In this document: piece by piece, positions 24,194-31,347 of the stretch
Position numbering within the stretch: position 1 is the stretch's first letter
How the letters are laid out: every line of letters begins with the position of its first letter
Notes under the pieces: generated by a model
What the model was told of the DNA's origin: nothing
What the model saw: the letters and a program-made list of their open reading frames with translations, nothing else
The model's database searches: none
Translations under genes and position numbers: made by a program
Source: a virus
Length of the DNA stretch: 43,264 nucleotides
Direction: 5' to 3' (one strand)
Virus record (IMG/VR): IMGVR_UViG_3300025736_000059
Location: 1-43,264 of that record

Positions 24194-26287
24194 TTATAAG
24201 TTTGCGCCAAGTGAATTACCCGACATTCCTGAATTAGTGGTGTCAGATGGTATTTTATCCTTAGTCTGACCTGTAACAATAGCACTACCCAATTGTTCAG
24301 CATTATTGTCTTGGCTGGTCTTAGCATCAACTACCTGAGATAACTGTAAAAGCTTGGTAAGTTGAGAAAGATCAACGTCATCCATCTCTTGAAGAGTCTT
24401 AGCCAAGTTAAGCATAGCTTGCGTCTTATCTTTTTCTGCTTCCTGTCTACGTTCGTCCATCAAGCCAATGTTACTATAAACTCTTGAATCTCTTTCCTTA
24501 GCGAGGGAAAGATCTGATTGAACTTTAGCCTTAGCTAGTTCAGCTTGAGATAACTGGAGCTGTTGTTGTGTCTGCTCAGCCTTCTGTTGTGCTTCAGCCT
24601 GTTGCTGTTTTATCTTATCCATCTGTTCTAGGAGCTTATTCTTATTTTGTAATGTCGCAGCTTCTATAATAGCTTCATCAGGAATAGGCATGCCGATCTC
24701 CTTGAGCTGGATTAATTGGGAAAATTGCATGGCTCGTTGTGTGGTTGTATTAAACCCTTCCTCTACAGCAGCGTCATATCTACCAAAAGCCTTATTGTAG
24801 AATTGAGGGGCTGGTTCTTCTTCTATAATCCTCTTAACTTTTCCAGGTGTGTAGTTAGCCTGTATTGCTGATAACATTATAGTTCCAAGCATCTTTTGGG
24901 ACATATCAAGCTGATCAAAGAGTGTCTGTAATGTTGTAAGTCCTGCACCCTGTCTCAGCATAGACAGAATGCCTGCCTTATCGTCAGAAGCACTACCCAA
25001 TAACTCCTCGTTAACACCAGATATCTCTTGGATCTCCTTAGCCATCTGCTCCGATAACTGGAACATGCTAGGTGGAATTAATGGGGCCATAATTTGCTCA
25101 GCGTCAGTCATCTGAGACTCTGCCTTTAAGGCTAATCCTTTACCCTGACCAGAAAGGAAAACATCGTCAGGATTAACTAAGGCATCCTCTTTATATTTCC
25201 AACCTGAATTTATTTGTGACTCTTGGATATCGAGCTCAATATTCTTACGTCTGTTAAATAGGTATTGAGGATCTCTCAAGCCACGGACCATAGATTGCAT
25301 CTTTAATGAGTATGTTGAGATGTTAGGATTAAAATATGCCATGACAGGTACAAAAGGATACTTGTCTATGCCTAGTGGGTTGAGGCCGTCATAAGCTACT
25401 GAGCCTTGAAGTAATATAGCCATCTTTACTGTAGGAATCTCTATCTCTTCAACTGTCACAGAAGGATACATCCTAAGAAACTCAGCTAAGCCTTCATCTG
25501 ACTTACCTTGCCATTCCATAGTTTCACCAGTCTGTGTATCGATCATAAGCTTCTGAAAGCGTGAGTCTAGATAATAATATTCATCATATGATAACAAGTT
25601 CTTCTTATCTAAATGACTATTTTCAGGCATAAAAGTAAAAATGTTCTGTGGCCTTATATGTGATACATCTTCTATAAACTTTTTCTTGTCTGGTAATAGA
25701 GCTCTTGCCTGCATAGGACTAACAAAGGATCTCTTCCATAAACAGTTACAATCCGATAAGTCTGCTTTTCTGAAGAACGGATCTATTAAAAAACTATTGT
25801 AAGAGAGTACGTCAACCTTCAAGGAACCTGAAACTGGATCTTGTCTATAATCGTTCCACAAATGTAGAAGACTGAGGCCTGTAGTTAACGAATCATTAAA
25901 AGCCTGTGATATAGTCTCAAGAACATACTCTTTCCGGCTAATATGTGAAAAAATCTTGGAATATTGATCCGCTGTCTGCTGGTCCCCATTTTCTACTGGA
26001 ACACAGATTGTAGATTTTCTTGACTGCCTTTGCTTTCCAGACACCATCTCCACAACGCGACGGATCCTATTGAAATTGAAGACGTTACGACGGTTCTTGG
26101 CTTTACCGCTGTATACCTCATCCCAAACAGATTGGTCACCTGAATAGAATCTATTGTCCAAGTCGGCTTCGTACCAGAAGGCCTGATTCTTATCATTATA
26201 TATATGATAGAACTCAGTCATCTTTTCTTTTATTTCATGTCCTTTTTGTGAGTACAAATCTACAGAATCTGTAGGAAATAGCTTCAT
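24194..26287 (-). CDS. portal protein, P22-like
   Basis: A 697-residue protein matching the P22-type portal family in length and order: an N-terminal helix region with FWYEADLDNRFYSGDQSVWDEV and RRNVFNFNRIRRVVEMVSGKQRQSR, the wing (LSYNSFLIDPFFRKADLSDCNCLWKRSFVSP), the clip/stem around PFVPVMAYFNPN.....LKMQSMVRGLRDPQYLFNRRKNIELD, and a long Gln-rich helical barrel end (QQQAEAQQKAEQTQQQLQLSQAELAKAK). It forms the dodecameric DNA channel at the capsid vertex. AGGAG precedes the ATG by seven bases. Next to terminase, as usual. Confidence 0.85.
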   Translation of the reverse strand: MKLFPTDSVDLYSQKGHEIKEKMTEFYHIYNDKNQAFWYEADLDNRFYSGDQSVWDEVYSGKAKNRRNVFNFNRIRRVVEMVSGKQRQSRKSTICVPVENGDQQTADQYSKIFSHISRKEYVLETISQAFNDSLTTGLSLLHLWNDYRQDPVSGSLKVDVLSYNSFLIDPFFRKADLSDCNCLWKRSFVSPMQARALLPDKKKFIEDVSHIRPQNIFTFMPENSHLDKKNLLSYDEYYYLDSRFQKLMIDTQTGETMEWQGKSDEGLAEFLRMYPSVTVEEIEIPTVKMAILLQGSVAYDGLNPLGIDKYPFVPVMAYFNPNISTYSLKMQSMVRGLRDPQYLFNRRKNIELDIQESQINSGWKYKEDALVNPDDVFLSGQGKGLALKAESQMTDAEQIMAPLIPPSMFQLSEQMAKEIQEISGVNEELLGSASDDKAGILSMLRQGAGLTTLQTLFDQLDMSQKMLGTIMLSAIQANYTPGKVKRIIEEEPAPQFYNKAFGRYDAAVEEGFNTTTQRAMQFSQLIQLKEIGMPIPDEAIIEAATLQNKNKLLEQMDKIKQQQAEAQQKAEQTQQQLQLSQAELAKAKVQSDLSLAKERDSRVYSNIGLMDERRQEAEKDKTQAMLNLAKTLQEMDDVDLSQLTKLLQLSQVVDAKTSQDNNAEQLGSAIVTGQTKDKIPSDTTNSGMSGNSLGANL

Positions 26288-26352
26288 TACAACACTCCTA
26301 TTATATGTTTCAGTATAGATTTTATCAGAATATATCTAATACAGATTATTTA

Positions 26353-27693
26353 CTATCCTAACGGGTTGAAATTACCTCTATCAGTACCATACATCGCCCT
26401 ATTATATCTAGAATTTAGTTCTTCTGGGGATGTTCCTGTTACAGCCTTTTTATAAGATACTGCTAAGTACCTAAAAGCGTCGGCTGCGTGGGAATCCATA
26501 TGGCAAAACTTGTTCGTATAGTCCTGCCTCTTCTCATCCCATACATATCTATATAGGTTAAGATTCTTTACTAAACAAGAGCACTTATCTTCATCAATAT
26601 AGCATTTAGCAAGTGCTACCTTTGCAGCCTCCACTCCATCTGATACATGCAGCTTAGGTGAGATTATAAAACTAACACCCAACCTAGAAGCCATGTCACG
26701 CCTAGATACTCCAGTAGAAAAGGAATGGTTCTCCATATCATGTGGAGCTATATGTTTGCCATACTTATACGGCTTAGTATCAAGAAACTTAATATAATGC
26801 TCTAAGCCATGCTGGTTGTTCTCGTAGTAATCTATTATATGAATACTCTGACCACAAATCTGAAAAAAGATAATGACTGTCTTGTCAGCATATCCAAGAT
26901 CCCAACTTGTATGTACTTGGAATGAGGGCTCCCATGGAACATTTGTAATCTGATTATTATTATTGATTTGATTCATTACCGTAGCAAAGACACTGCCACG
27001 CACTCCTTGGTCAAACGATACGTAATACTCCTGCATAAACATATCATGGCTCATCGAAGCACGCTCTTCCTCTAACTTCTCCTGAGACAAGTGCATAGTC
27101 TCGTCTACGTTCTTTCTATAACAAAACCAAGCTGGTGAATTACTAGCAACCTGATAAAGATCGTAGAAATGATTTTTCGAAAATGGGGTGCTTATAAATA
27201 TTGCTACACCGTCGTTACTTGCTAATACGGGACGAATGGTTGTATATGCCATAGGGTTTTGATAAGCATATTCGCTAAAAATTACCATATAAGGGTTAGT
27301 GCCACGTAGTCTATCGTACTCAGAGCTACCTAAAAACTGAATCACGCTTCCATTAATAAAAGTGACCTTCATCTCTGAGGAGTTCTTCTTACATATAGCA
27401 TCAGGAAGATAGTCCAGTATTTTTATACCAGAATTATCAATAGCATCCCAGATAGCCTTTCTTGCATTTGAAAATGTAGGGAAAATATAGAATACGGTAC
27501 ATGCTTTTTTAAGGCATTGTCTAAGCGCAATTTGCAAGCAGGTTAAATCTTTTCCTGCCCTTCGCCCAAGGCAAATGAATATCTTCTTAAAGTTATCTCT
27601 CTCTACAGCGTTAACTATAGGTATTTGATAATCCCTAAAAGTAAACTTCTTCATAGCTATCCTGGTCTCAACGTTCTTGGTTAGATCATTCAT
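26353..27693 (-). CDS. terL: terminase large subunit
   Basis: A 446-residue packaging motor. The ATPase has a Walker A-like loop CLGRRAGKD (41-49), Walker B YMVIFSE (135-141, catalytic Glu141) and coupling motif ISTP (167-170). The RNase-H-like nuclease has SWDLGYAD with Asp265, HDME with Asp319 and DSHAADAFRY with Asp405. All key acidic residues are present. The start overlaps the small-subunit stop by eight bases, suggesting coupled translation. An in-frame ATG at residue 14 is possible but lacks a better ribosome site. Confidence 0.9.
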   Translation of the reverse strand: MNDLTKNVETRIAMKKFTFRDYQIPIVNAVERDNFKKIFICLGRRAGKDLTCLQIALRQCLKKACTVFYIFPTFSNARKAIWDAIDNSGIKILDYLPDAICKKNSSEMKVTFINGSVIQFLGSSEYDRLRGTNPYMVIFSEYAYQNPMAYTTIRPVLASNDGVAIFISTPFSKNHFYDLYQVASNSPAWFCYRKNVDETMHLSQEKLEEERASMSHDMFMQEYYVSFDQGVRGSVFATVMNQINNNNQITNVPWEPSFQVHTSWDLGYADKTVIIFFQICGQSIHIIDYYENNQHGLEHYIKFLDTKPYKYGKHIAPHDMENHSFSTGVSRRDMASRLGVSFIISPKLHVSDGVEAAKVALAKCYIDEDKCSCLVKNLNLYRYVWDEKRQDYTNKFCHMDSHAADAFRYLAVSYKKAVTGTSPEELNSRYNRAMYGTDRGNFNPLG

Positions 27694-28213
27694 CTGTATG
27701 CTTCTCGTTAGGATCTCTTAATATACGTCCTATTATAGAAACAAAGTCATCCTTAGATAGCCCTTCCTTATCATTAGCTATCTTAAGTTTAACCTGTCGT
27801 TCTTCAGCCTCTTTCCATTGCTTATCATACGTATATTGCATTGTTTTAAAAGCAAGTCCTTCTGCATTCTTAGCAAGCGCTGCAAGCTCTCTGTTAGTTC
27901 CTAAGACCTGCATTGTAAAGTTGTATGCGTCTTCTAGTGTTTTTGACTTAGGAATCCATCTAATAAAAGTAGATAAAGTCATATTCTGATAATAAAGAAA
28001 AGTATTAAAACAATAGAGTTCATTAGAAGACTTTACCCACTCAACCATTACATCTGCTATATAGGTTAATTTTTTTTGAGATATAGGTTTTTTAGGATCT
28101 TCCGGATAGGCAATATCAAAAGTTTGTTTATATCTTGGCGTAGCTATCGTAGGGGATTTCTTATTTGATATGATATGCTGACGGCCCTTCGCTCTATAGT
28201 TACTCTCTGCCAT
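27686..28213 (-). CDS. putative terminase small subunit
   Basis: A 175-residue mostly helical protein directly before, and overlapping, terL. It has a basic start (SNYRAKGRQHIISNKKS), a helical centre (LTYIADVMVEWVKSSNELYCFNTFLYYQNMTLSTFIRWI), then AYNFTMQVLGTNRELAALAKNAEGLAFKTMQYTYDKQWKEAEERQVKLKIA and an acidic tail. The middle resembles small terminases that read DNA through a helix-turn-helix (YYQNMTLSTFIRWIPKSKTLEDAY). Assignment rests mainly on synteny. Confidence 0.65.
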   Translation of the reverse strand: MAESNYRAKGRQHIISNKKSPTIATPRYKQTFDIAYPEDPKKPISQKKLTYIADVMVEWVKSSNELYCFNTFLYYQNMTLSTFIRWIPKSKTLEDAYNFTMQVLGTNRELAALAKNAEGLAFKTMQYTYDKQWKEAEERQVKLKIANDKEGLSKDDFVSIIGRILRDPNEKHTDE

Positions 28214-28224
28214 ATTCTCACCTC

Positions 28225-28551
28225 TTATTTTAACGAACTTACTTCGAATTCAGTCCTTGGATTATCAGACCAAAGTTTTCTACTTGAGCATAATGCTATA
28301 AGGTCGGGACGTAGGTAATGATATTGGCCATTTAGTCTAGATTGTTTCAGTCTGGATAAAGAGTTAGATATTTTCATAAAAAAGGTTATATCAATACTTA
28401 ACGGTCCTATTAATATAGGTTCATTATACTGTGATTTAATAATGAAAGACAAATCATTCATATATTTTCTTTGATCGTTATAAGCTCTCCCATCCTTCAG
28501 GAACCGTGGCCTATGCTTAGGAACAGGATTACCAGGCAATACTATCTTCAT
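28225..28551 (-). CDS. RusA-like Holliday-junction resolvase, shortened and lacking key residues
   Basis: A 108-residue protein. The start MKIVLPGNPVPKHRPRF and the strand PLSIDITFFMK match RusA resolvases. RusA normally has RPDxDN followed by a helix and W.DD. Here RPDL runs straight into IALCSSRKLWSDNP, so the second Asp of PDxDN and several helix residues are gone, while one Asp and a W.DN remain. Either a deletion has damaged it or it is divergent. It has no clear ribosome site and sits at the head of the late block. Confidence 0.6.
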   Translation of the reverse strand: MKIVLPGNPVPKHRPRFLKDGRAYNDQRKYMNDLSFIIKSQYNEPILIGPLSIDITFFMKISNSLSRLKQSRLNGQYHYLRPDLIALCSSRKLWSDNPRTEFEVSSLK

Positions 28552-28587
28552 GCGACAAATATACCATAAATATATTCTAATATATGC

Positions 28588-28616
28588 TTGACATTCTTTG
28601 TATATAGTTTAATATA
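28588..28616 (+). promoter_or_regulatory. strong sigma70-type promoter for the early block
   Basis: A consensus TTGACA (28588-28593), a 17-bp spacer and AATATA (28611-28616). It points at the regulator-SSB-ERF genes. Operator-like repeats overlap the spacer and the start region. Confidence 0.65.
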
Positions 28617-28638
28617 GTTGTATATAGTTACTATATAC
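28600..28638. promoter_or_regulatory. operator-like direct and inverted repeats
   Basis: GTATATAGTT occurs at 28600-28609 and 28620-28629, two helical turns apart (20 bp). The second copy also forms a perfect palindrome, GTATATAG (28620-28627) / CTATATAC (28631-28638). It covers the -10 region and transcription start, so a repressor bound here would block the early promoter. Confidence 0.6.
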
Positions 28639-28651
28639 AGAGAGGGTAGAA

Positions 28652-28879
28652 ATGTCATACGAAGAAGAGTCTTTTTTAGACTATGAATATGAAGACATAA
28701 TGGAAGATATGTTTAAAGTGAAAGAAGCAGCTGATTATCTTAAAGTTAGCATTATGACATTACAACGCTGGGATAGGCTTGGAAAGTTTAAAGCGTTTAG
28801 AAATCCTATAAACAATTATAGACAATACAGAAGAGAAGATCTGGAAGAACTTGCTAAAAAAATAGCTCACAAATCTTAG
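28652..28879 (+). CDS. MerR/excisionase-like small DNA-binding protein
   Basis: A 75-residue protein: an acidic start (MSYEEESFLDYEYEDIMED) and then a MerR-type helix-turn-helix with wing, MFKVKEAADYLKVSIMTLQRWDRLGKFKAFRNPINNYRQYRREDLEEL. The wing RNP.N.YR.Y is shared with the 66-residue protein at 34222. No effector domain. It is first behind the early promoter and its operators, so it may autoregulate. GAGAGGG precedes the ATG. Confidence 0.75.
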   Translation: MSYEEESFLDYEYEDIMEDMFKVKEAADYLKVSIMTLQRWDRLGKFKAFRNPINNYRQYRREDLEELAKKIAHKS

Positions 28880-28925
28880 TTAGTTAGATGTAGATTAAAT
28901 AACTTATATTTTAAAGGAAACTGAT

Positions 28926-29258
28926 ATGATAAAAAGAAAACAAATATGGATAAATGCTGCTGCCCAATTAAAAGATACTACGGACAAGATAGACTTTCTT
29001 AAAAGTATTAAAGACGAGCAGAGCAAGAGATTACAAGAATTATCTGAGTTTAAGGACTCATCTGGTGGGGGTTATGAATTCAAGGAAATCAATCGTATAG
29101 GAACAATTCAGTATAAAAATATTCCAGAGCTTAAAGACCTAGATCTATCAGCGTATCGTACTGAAGACTCTAGTTTTTGGAAGTTAAATCTTAAGAAACA
29201 ATTCAAAGAAATAGTAATGTATTCTAGCGTAGAAGATCTTGTTAATAAAGTATTATAG
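28926..29258 (+). CDS. hypothetical early protein next to ssb
   Basis: A 110-residue protein. A coiled-coil half (INAAAQLKDTTDKIDFLKSIKDEQSKRLQELSEF) is followed by GGGYEFKEINRIGTIQYKNIPELKDLDLSAYRTEDSSFWKLNLKKQF. The second half looks like a small conserved domain seen beside phage recombination genes, but I cannot name it. Eight bases before the SSB gene, so co-transcribed and probably part of recombination/replication. Confidence 0.5.
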   Translation: MIKRKQIWINAAAQLKDTTDKIDFLKSIKDEQSKRLQELSEFKDSSGGGYEFKEINRIGTIQYKNIPELKDLDLSAYRTEDSSFWKLNLKKQFKEIVMYSSVEDLVNKVL

Positions 29259-29266
29259 GAGTTCTT

Positions 29267-29599
29267 ATGTCGAACAATATGAACAAAGTTATTATGCAGG
29301 GCAATTTAGTAAAAGATCCTGAGTGTTCTGATATTGGCGAGACCAGACTTTGTAAGTTAGTACTAGCCAGCAACAGAAGTTATAAAGAAAAAGATGATAC
29401 CTGCTTCGTTGGATGTCAATGTTGGGGTGGTATAAATAAAGTAGTAGAAGCTTACTTAGTAAAGGGCAGTGCTGTACTCATAGAGGGCAGGCTAAAATTA
29501 GAATCATGGGAGTCTAAAGATGGTGAGTCTAGACACAGGCACATAGTTGTCGTTGAGTCACTTGTAATGCTCCCTAAAGGTGAAAATTCTAAGAGTTAA
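29267..29599 (+). CDS. ssb: single-stranded DNA-binding protein
   Basis: A 110-residue OB-fold protein: MNKVIMQGNLVKDPEC, LCKLVLASNRSYKEKDDTCFVGCQCWGGINKVVEAYLVKGSAVLIEGRLKLESWESKDG, RHIVVVESLVML. These are the SSB strands and the conserved W and GRL. The protein stops soon after the fold and lacks the acidic DDDIPF-like tail that recruits host partners, so it probably works with the adjacent ERF proteins. Confidence 0.85.
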   Translation: MSNNMNKVIMQGNLVKDPECSDIGETRLCKLVLASNRSYKEKDDTCFVGCQCWGGINKVVEAYLVKGSAVLIEGRLKLESWESKDGESRHRHIVVVESLVMLPKGENSKS

Positions 29600-29601
29600 T
29601 T

Positions 29602-30078
29602 ATGAGTGGAAAATATACACAAGAACCCAAAATAGAGTTCTATAAAGCATTCTTAAAGTCTCAGTCAGAGTTTCCAGATATGCCTAAAAGTAAAAGTGGC
29701 GCTAGGGGTTTTAAGTATTCTAACCTTGGAGAAATATTTAAGTTAGTTCTTCCAATACTCCATAAAAATGGAATATGCGTAGAGCAAGATATAACTTCTA
29801 ACGAGCAGGGCCAGCATCTAGTTTGTACAAGACTCACACATGCAGCAAGTGGTGAATGTTCAGAGTCTTTTACCTTGATACCCTACAGGGAAGAAGATTT
29901 TAAGAGTAAGATCAGCTTCCAAGTATATGGTACTGGTTATACATACTTTAAAAGATATGCCCTAGCTTCTAAGCTGTGTCTATACACCGATGAAGACACA
30001 GATGGCTACGTTACAGAGAATAATTCTTCTAGAGGTTATGTTAAAAAAGAGTTCACACCTAGTGAAAACTTCTTTTAA
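29602..30078 (+). CDS. erf: ERF-family single-strand annealing protein, copy 1
   Basis: A 158-residue protein with the ERF core: FKYSNLGEIFKLVLPILHKNG, then TRLTHAASGECSESFTLIPY, then QVYGTGYTYFKRYALASKLCLYTDEDTDGY. ERF proteins anneal complementary single strands with SSB, promoting recombination and circularisation of phage DNA. It starts two bases after ssb. A short C-terminal tail ends in ENFF. Its stop overlaps the convergent HTH gene by four bases. Confidence 0.8.
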   Translation: MSGKYTQEPKIEFYKAFLKSQSEFPDMPKSKSGARGFKYSNLGEIFKLVLPILHKNGICVEQDITSNEQGQHLVCTRLTHAASGECSESFTLIPYREEDFKSKISFQVYGTGYTYFKRYALASKLCLYTDEDTDGYVTENNSSRGYVKKEFTPSENFF

Positions 30079-30353
30079 TTAGTTTCTATAATCTTATAAA
30101 GGTTATTAAAACAATCATTAATCTTTTTGGCGGTATGGAATCTTATTTTATCTATATCGCCAACAGCCATCTTCTTTATTGTTCTTCTGTCCATACACAT
30201 AGCTAAAGCTAAATTAGACATATTCATATTCTTAAGATTAACTAGCTTTCTAACATTATCGCTAATAATAGGAAGAAGGTCTTTGTAATTATCTTTAGTT
30301 ACATCTTCTAGGTTCGTAAGTGTTAATTCTTTGTTTTCTCTTATATTATCCAT
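30075..30353 (-). CDS. small HTH repressor-like protein
   Basis: A 92-residue protein. The C-terminal half, ISDNVRKLVNLKNMNMSNLALAMCMDRRTIKKMAVGDIDKIRFHTAKKINDCF, has the spacing of a Cro/CI-type helix-turn-helix (N.S.LA......R.T..K...G). The N-terminal half is acidic and helical. It runs against both ERF genes, with AGGAG before ATG and operator-like palindromes upstream. It could repress the 30494 ERF gene or the early promoter. Confidence 0.6.
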   Translation of the reverse strand: MDNIRENKELTLTNLEDVTKDNYKDLLPIISDNVRKLVNLKNMNMSNLALAMCMDRRTIKKMAVGDIDKIRFHTAKKINDCFNNLYKIIETN

Positions 30354-30402
30354 GCATACTCCTGGTTATGGCATTAATTTTTATATAATATACAGGACTT
30401 CC

Positions 30403-30414
30403 TCAAATACTTGA
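30403..30414. promoter_or_regulatory. near-palindrome in the divergent region before the HTH and second ERF genes
   Basis: TCAAATACTTGA reads TCAAGTATTTGA on the other strand, so 10 of 12 positions are symmetric. It lies upstream of a minus-strand A/T-rich -10-like stretch (TATATT) of the HTH gene. Possible operator for that protein. Confidence 0.35.
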
Positions 30415-30448
30415 AAGATCTGTGCTAGAAGTATTTTAAAAAAAAAGA

Positions 30449-30491
30449 TACTCTCCTAAAAAGAGTTAATGAAGAACCTTAAAGGAGAGTA
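30449..30491. promoter_or_regulatory. hairpin hiding the ribosome site (+) / terminator-like with T9 (-)
   Basis: TACTCTCCT (30449-30457) is perfectly complementary to AGGAGAGTA (30483-30491). The second arm contains the GGAG ribosome site of the ERF gene at 30494. On the minus strand the same stem is followed by TC and nine T, an intrinsic-terminator layout that would stop transcripts running from the initiator/tRNA side into the HTH gene. The 25-base loop is large. Confidence 0.5.
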
Positions 30492-30493
30492 CC

Positions 30494-31216
30494 ATGCTAA
30501 ACGTTAGCACAAGCGCTATAGAAGAGAAGTTAGATTTAATCTTAAATAAGCTAGACGAAGAAATAGAAGAGTCTTATGAGTCTAAGGAGACTGCAAAGTT
30601 AAATGAGGCAATAGCACTAGCATCATTAGAATTTCCTATAATCAAAGTAAACAGACAAAACCCATACTTGGCATCGGGCTACTCAGACCTACATGAAATA
30701 ATGGTACGCATAAGACCTATCCTTGGTAAAAACGGTCTACATGTCTCCCAAAGAATAAAACTTAAAGACTCGGTCACAATACTTTGTTCTAGAATATGGC
30801 ACTCATCTGGCCAATGGATAGAATCTAGAGTTCTTATTACCCCAAGCAAGAATACAATAGAGTCTTATGGTTCAAATTTAAACTCTATGAAACGTTTTGA
30901 GATTATGGATATGTTGGGCCTCACAGTTTCAGGGGATCCGTTTGATGACGATGGTGAAGATGATATGCAAATAGCTAATGAGCTAGCTGAAGGAGGCTCT
31001 CAACTCAAAGCCTTGTATAACAAAAAAGAAGAATCTTTTGCCGTTATAAATAATAATGAGTACGCAGAGCTCATGAAAGAGCTAGATGATCAAGAAGACC
31101 TGGCTGAAGATATCTTGGATAAACTTCATATAAGATCACTTAGAGAACTACCTGCCACTAGGTACGCACCAACCATGAATAGAATAAGAGCCATAAAGAA
31201 AAAAAGAAGAGGTTGA
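30494..31216 (+). CDS. ERF-family single-strand annealing protein, copy 2
   Basis: A 240-residue protein, divergent from copy 1 but with the same core: YLASGYSDLHEIMVRIRPILGKNGL, ILCSRIWHSSGQWIESRVLI, IESYGSNLNSMKRFEIMDMLGLTVSGDPFDDDGEDD. The usual TYxKRY is NSMKRF here. The longer acidic C-terminal region (YAELMKELDDQEDLAEDILDKLHIRSLRELPATRY) is absent from copy 1 and ends in KKKRRG. Likely a second annealase or a specialised partner. The ribosome site lies in a hairpin arm. Confidence 0.7.
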   Translation: MLNVSTSAIEEKLDLILNKLDEEIEESYESKETAKLNEAIALASLEFPIIKVNRQNPYLASGYSDLHEIMVRIRPILGKNGLHVSQRIKLKDSVTILCSRIWHSSGQWIESRVLITPSKNTIESYGSNLNSMKRFEIMDMLGLTVSGDPFDDDGEDDMQIANELAEGGSQLKALYNKKEESFAVINNNEYAELMKELDDQEDLAEDILDKLHIRSLRELPATRYAPTMNRIRAIKKKRRG

Positions 31217-31239
31217 AATTACGTAAACTGGCAACCCCC

Positions 31240-31270
31240 GGGTTGGTGACCCTACGGGTTGGTGACCCTA
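31240..31270 (-). repeat. tandem duplication of the tRNA-Glu 3' end
   Basis: GGGTTGGTGACCCTA occurs at 31240-31254 and 31256-31270, period sixteen. On the minus strand each reads TAGGGTCACCAACCC: acceptor 3' strand, discriminator, CCA and four further bases. Only the inner copy belongs to the folded tRNA. It may be a recombination or attachment scar, or replication slippage. Confidence 0.75.
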
Positions 31271-31335
31271 ATCGGACTCGAACCAATGTCTAAGGAATGA
31301 AAGTCCTTAATTCTAACCAACTAAACTATAGGGTC
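31260..31335 (-). tRNA. tRNA-Glu (anticodon UUC), CCA encoded
   Basis: 76 nt including CCA. The acceptor GACCCTA pairs with TAGGGTC. D arm GTTT...GAAT; anticodon stem AAGGA/TCCTT around loop CTTTCAT (UUC). T arm ATTGG/CCGAT with loop TTCGAGT. Discriminator A, then CCA. Typical bacterial tRNA-Glu features. It follows the replication-initiator-like gene by twelve bases on the same strand and may be processed from its transcript. It would help read GAA/GAG codons. Confidence 0.93.
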
Positions 31336-31347
31336 ATTAGTTTATTC

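Noticed and set aside
24184-24330. Longer form of the 48-residue lysine-rich gene
   Set aside because: The extension overlaps the portal gene and lacks a ribosome site, whereas ATG 24183 has AAAGGAG.
31260-31335. Evidence of a temperate integrating phage
   Set aside because: A tRNA and repeat are present, but no integrase or partition genes are seen, so lysogeny by integration is not claimed.
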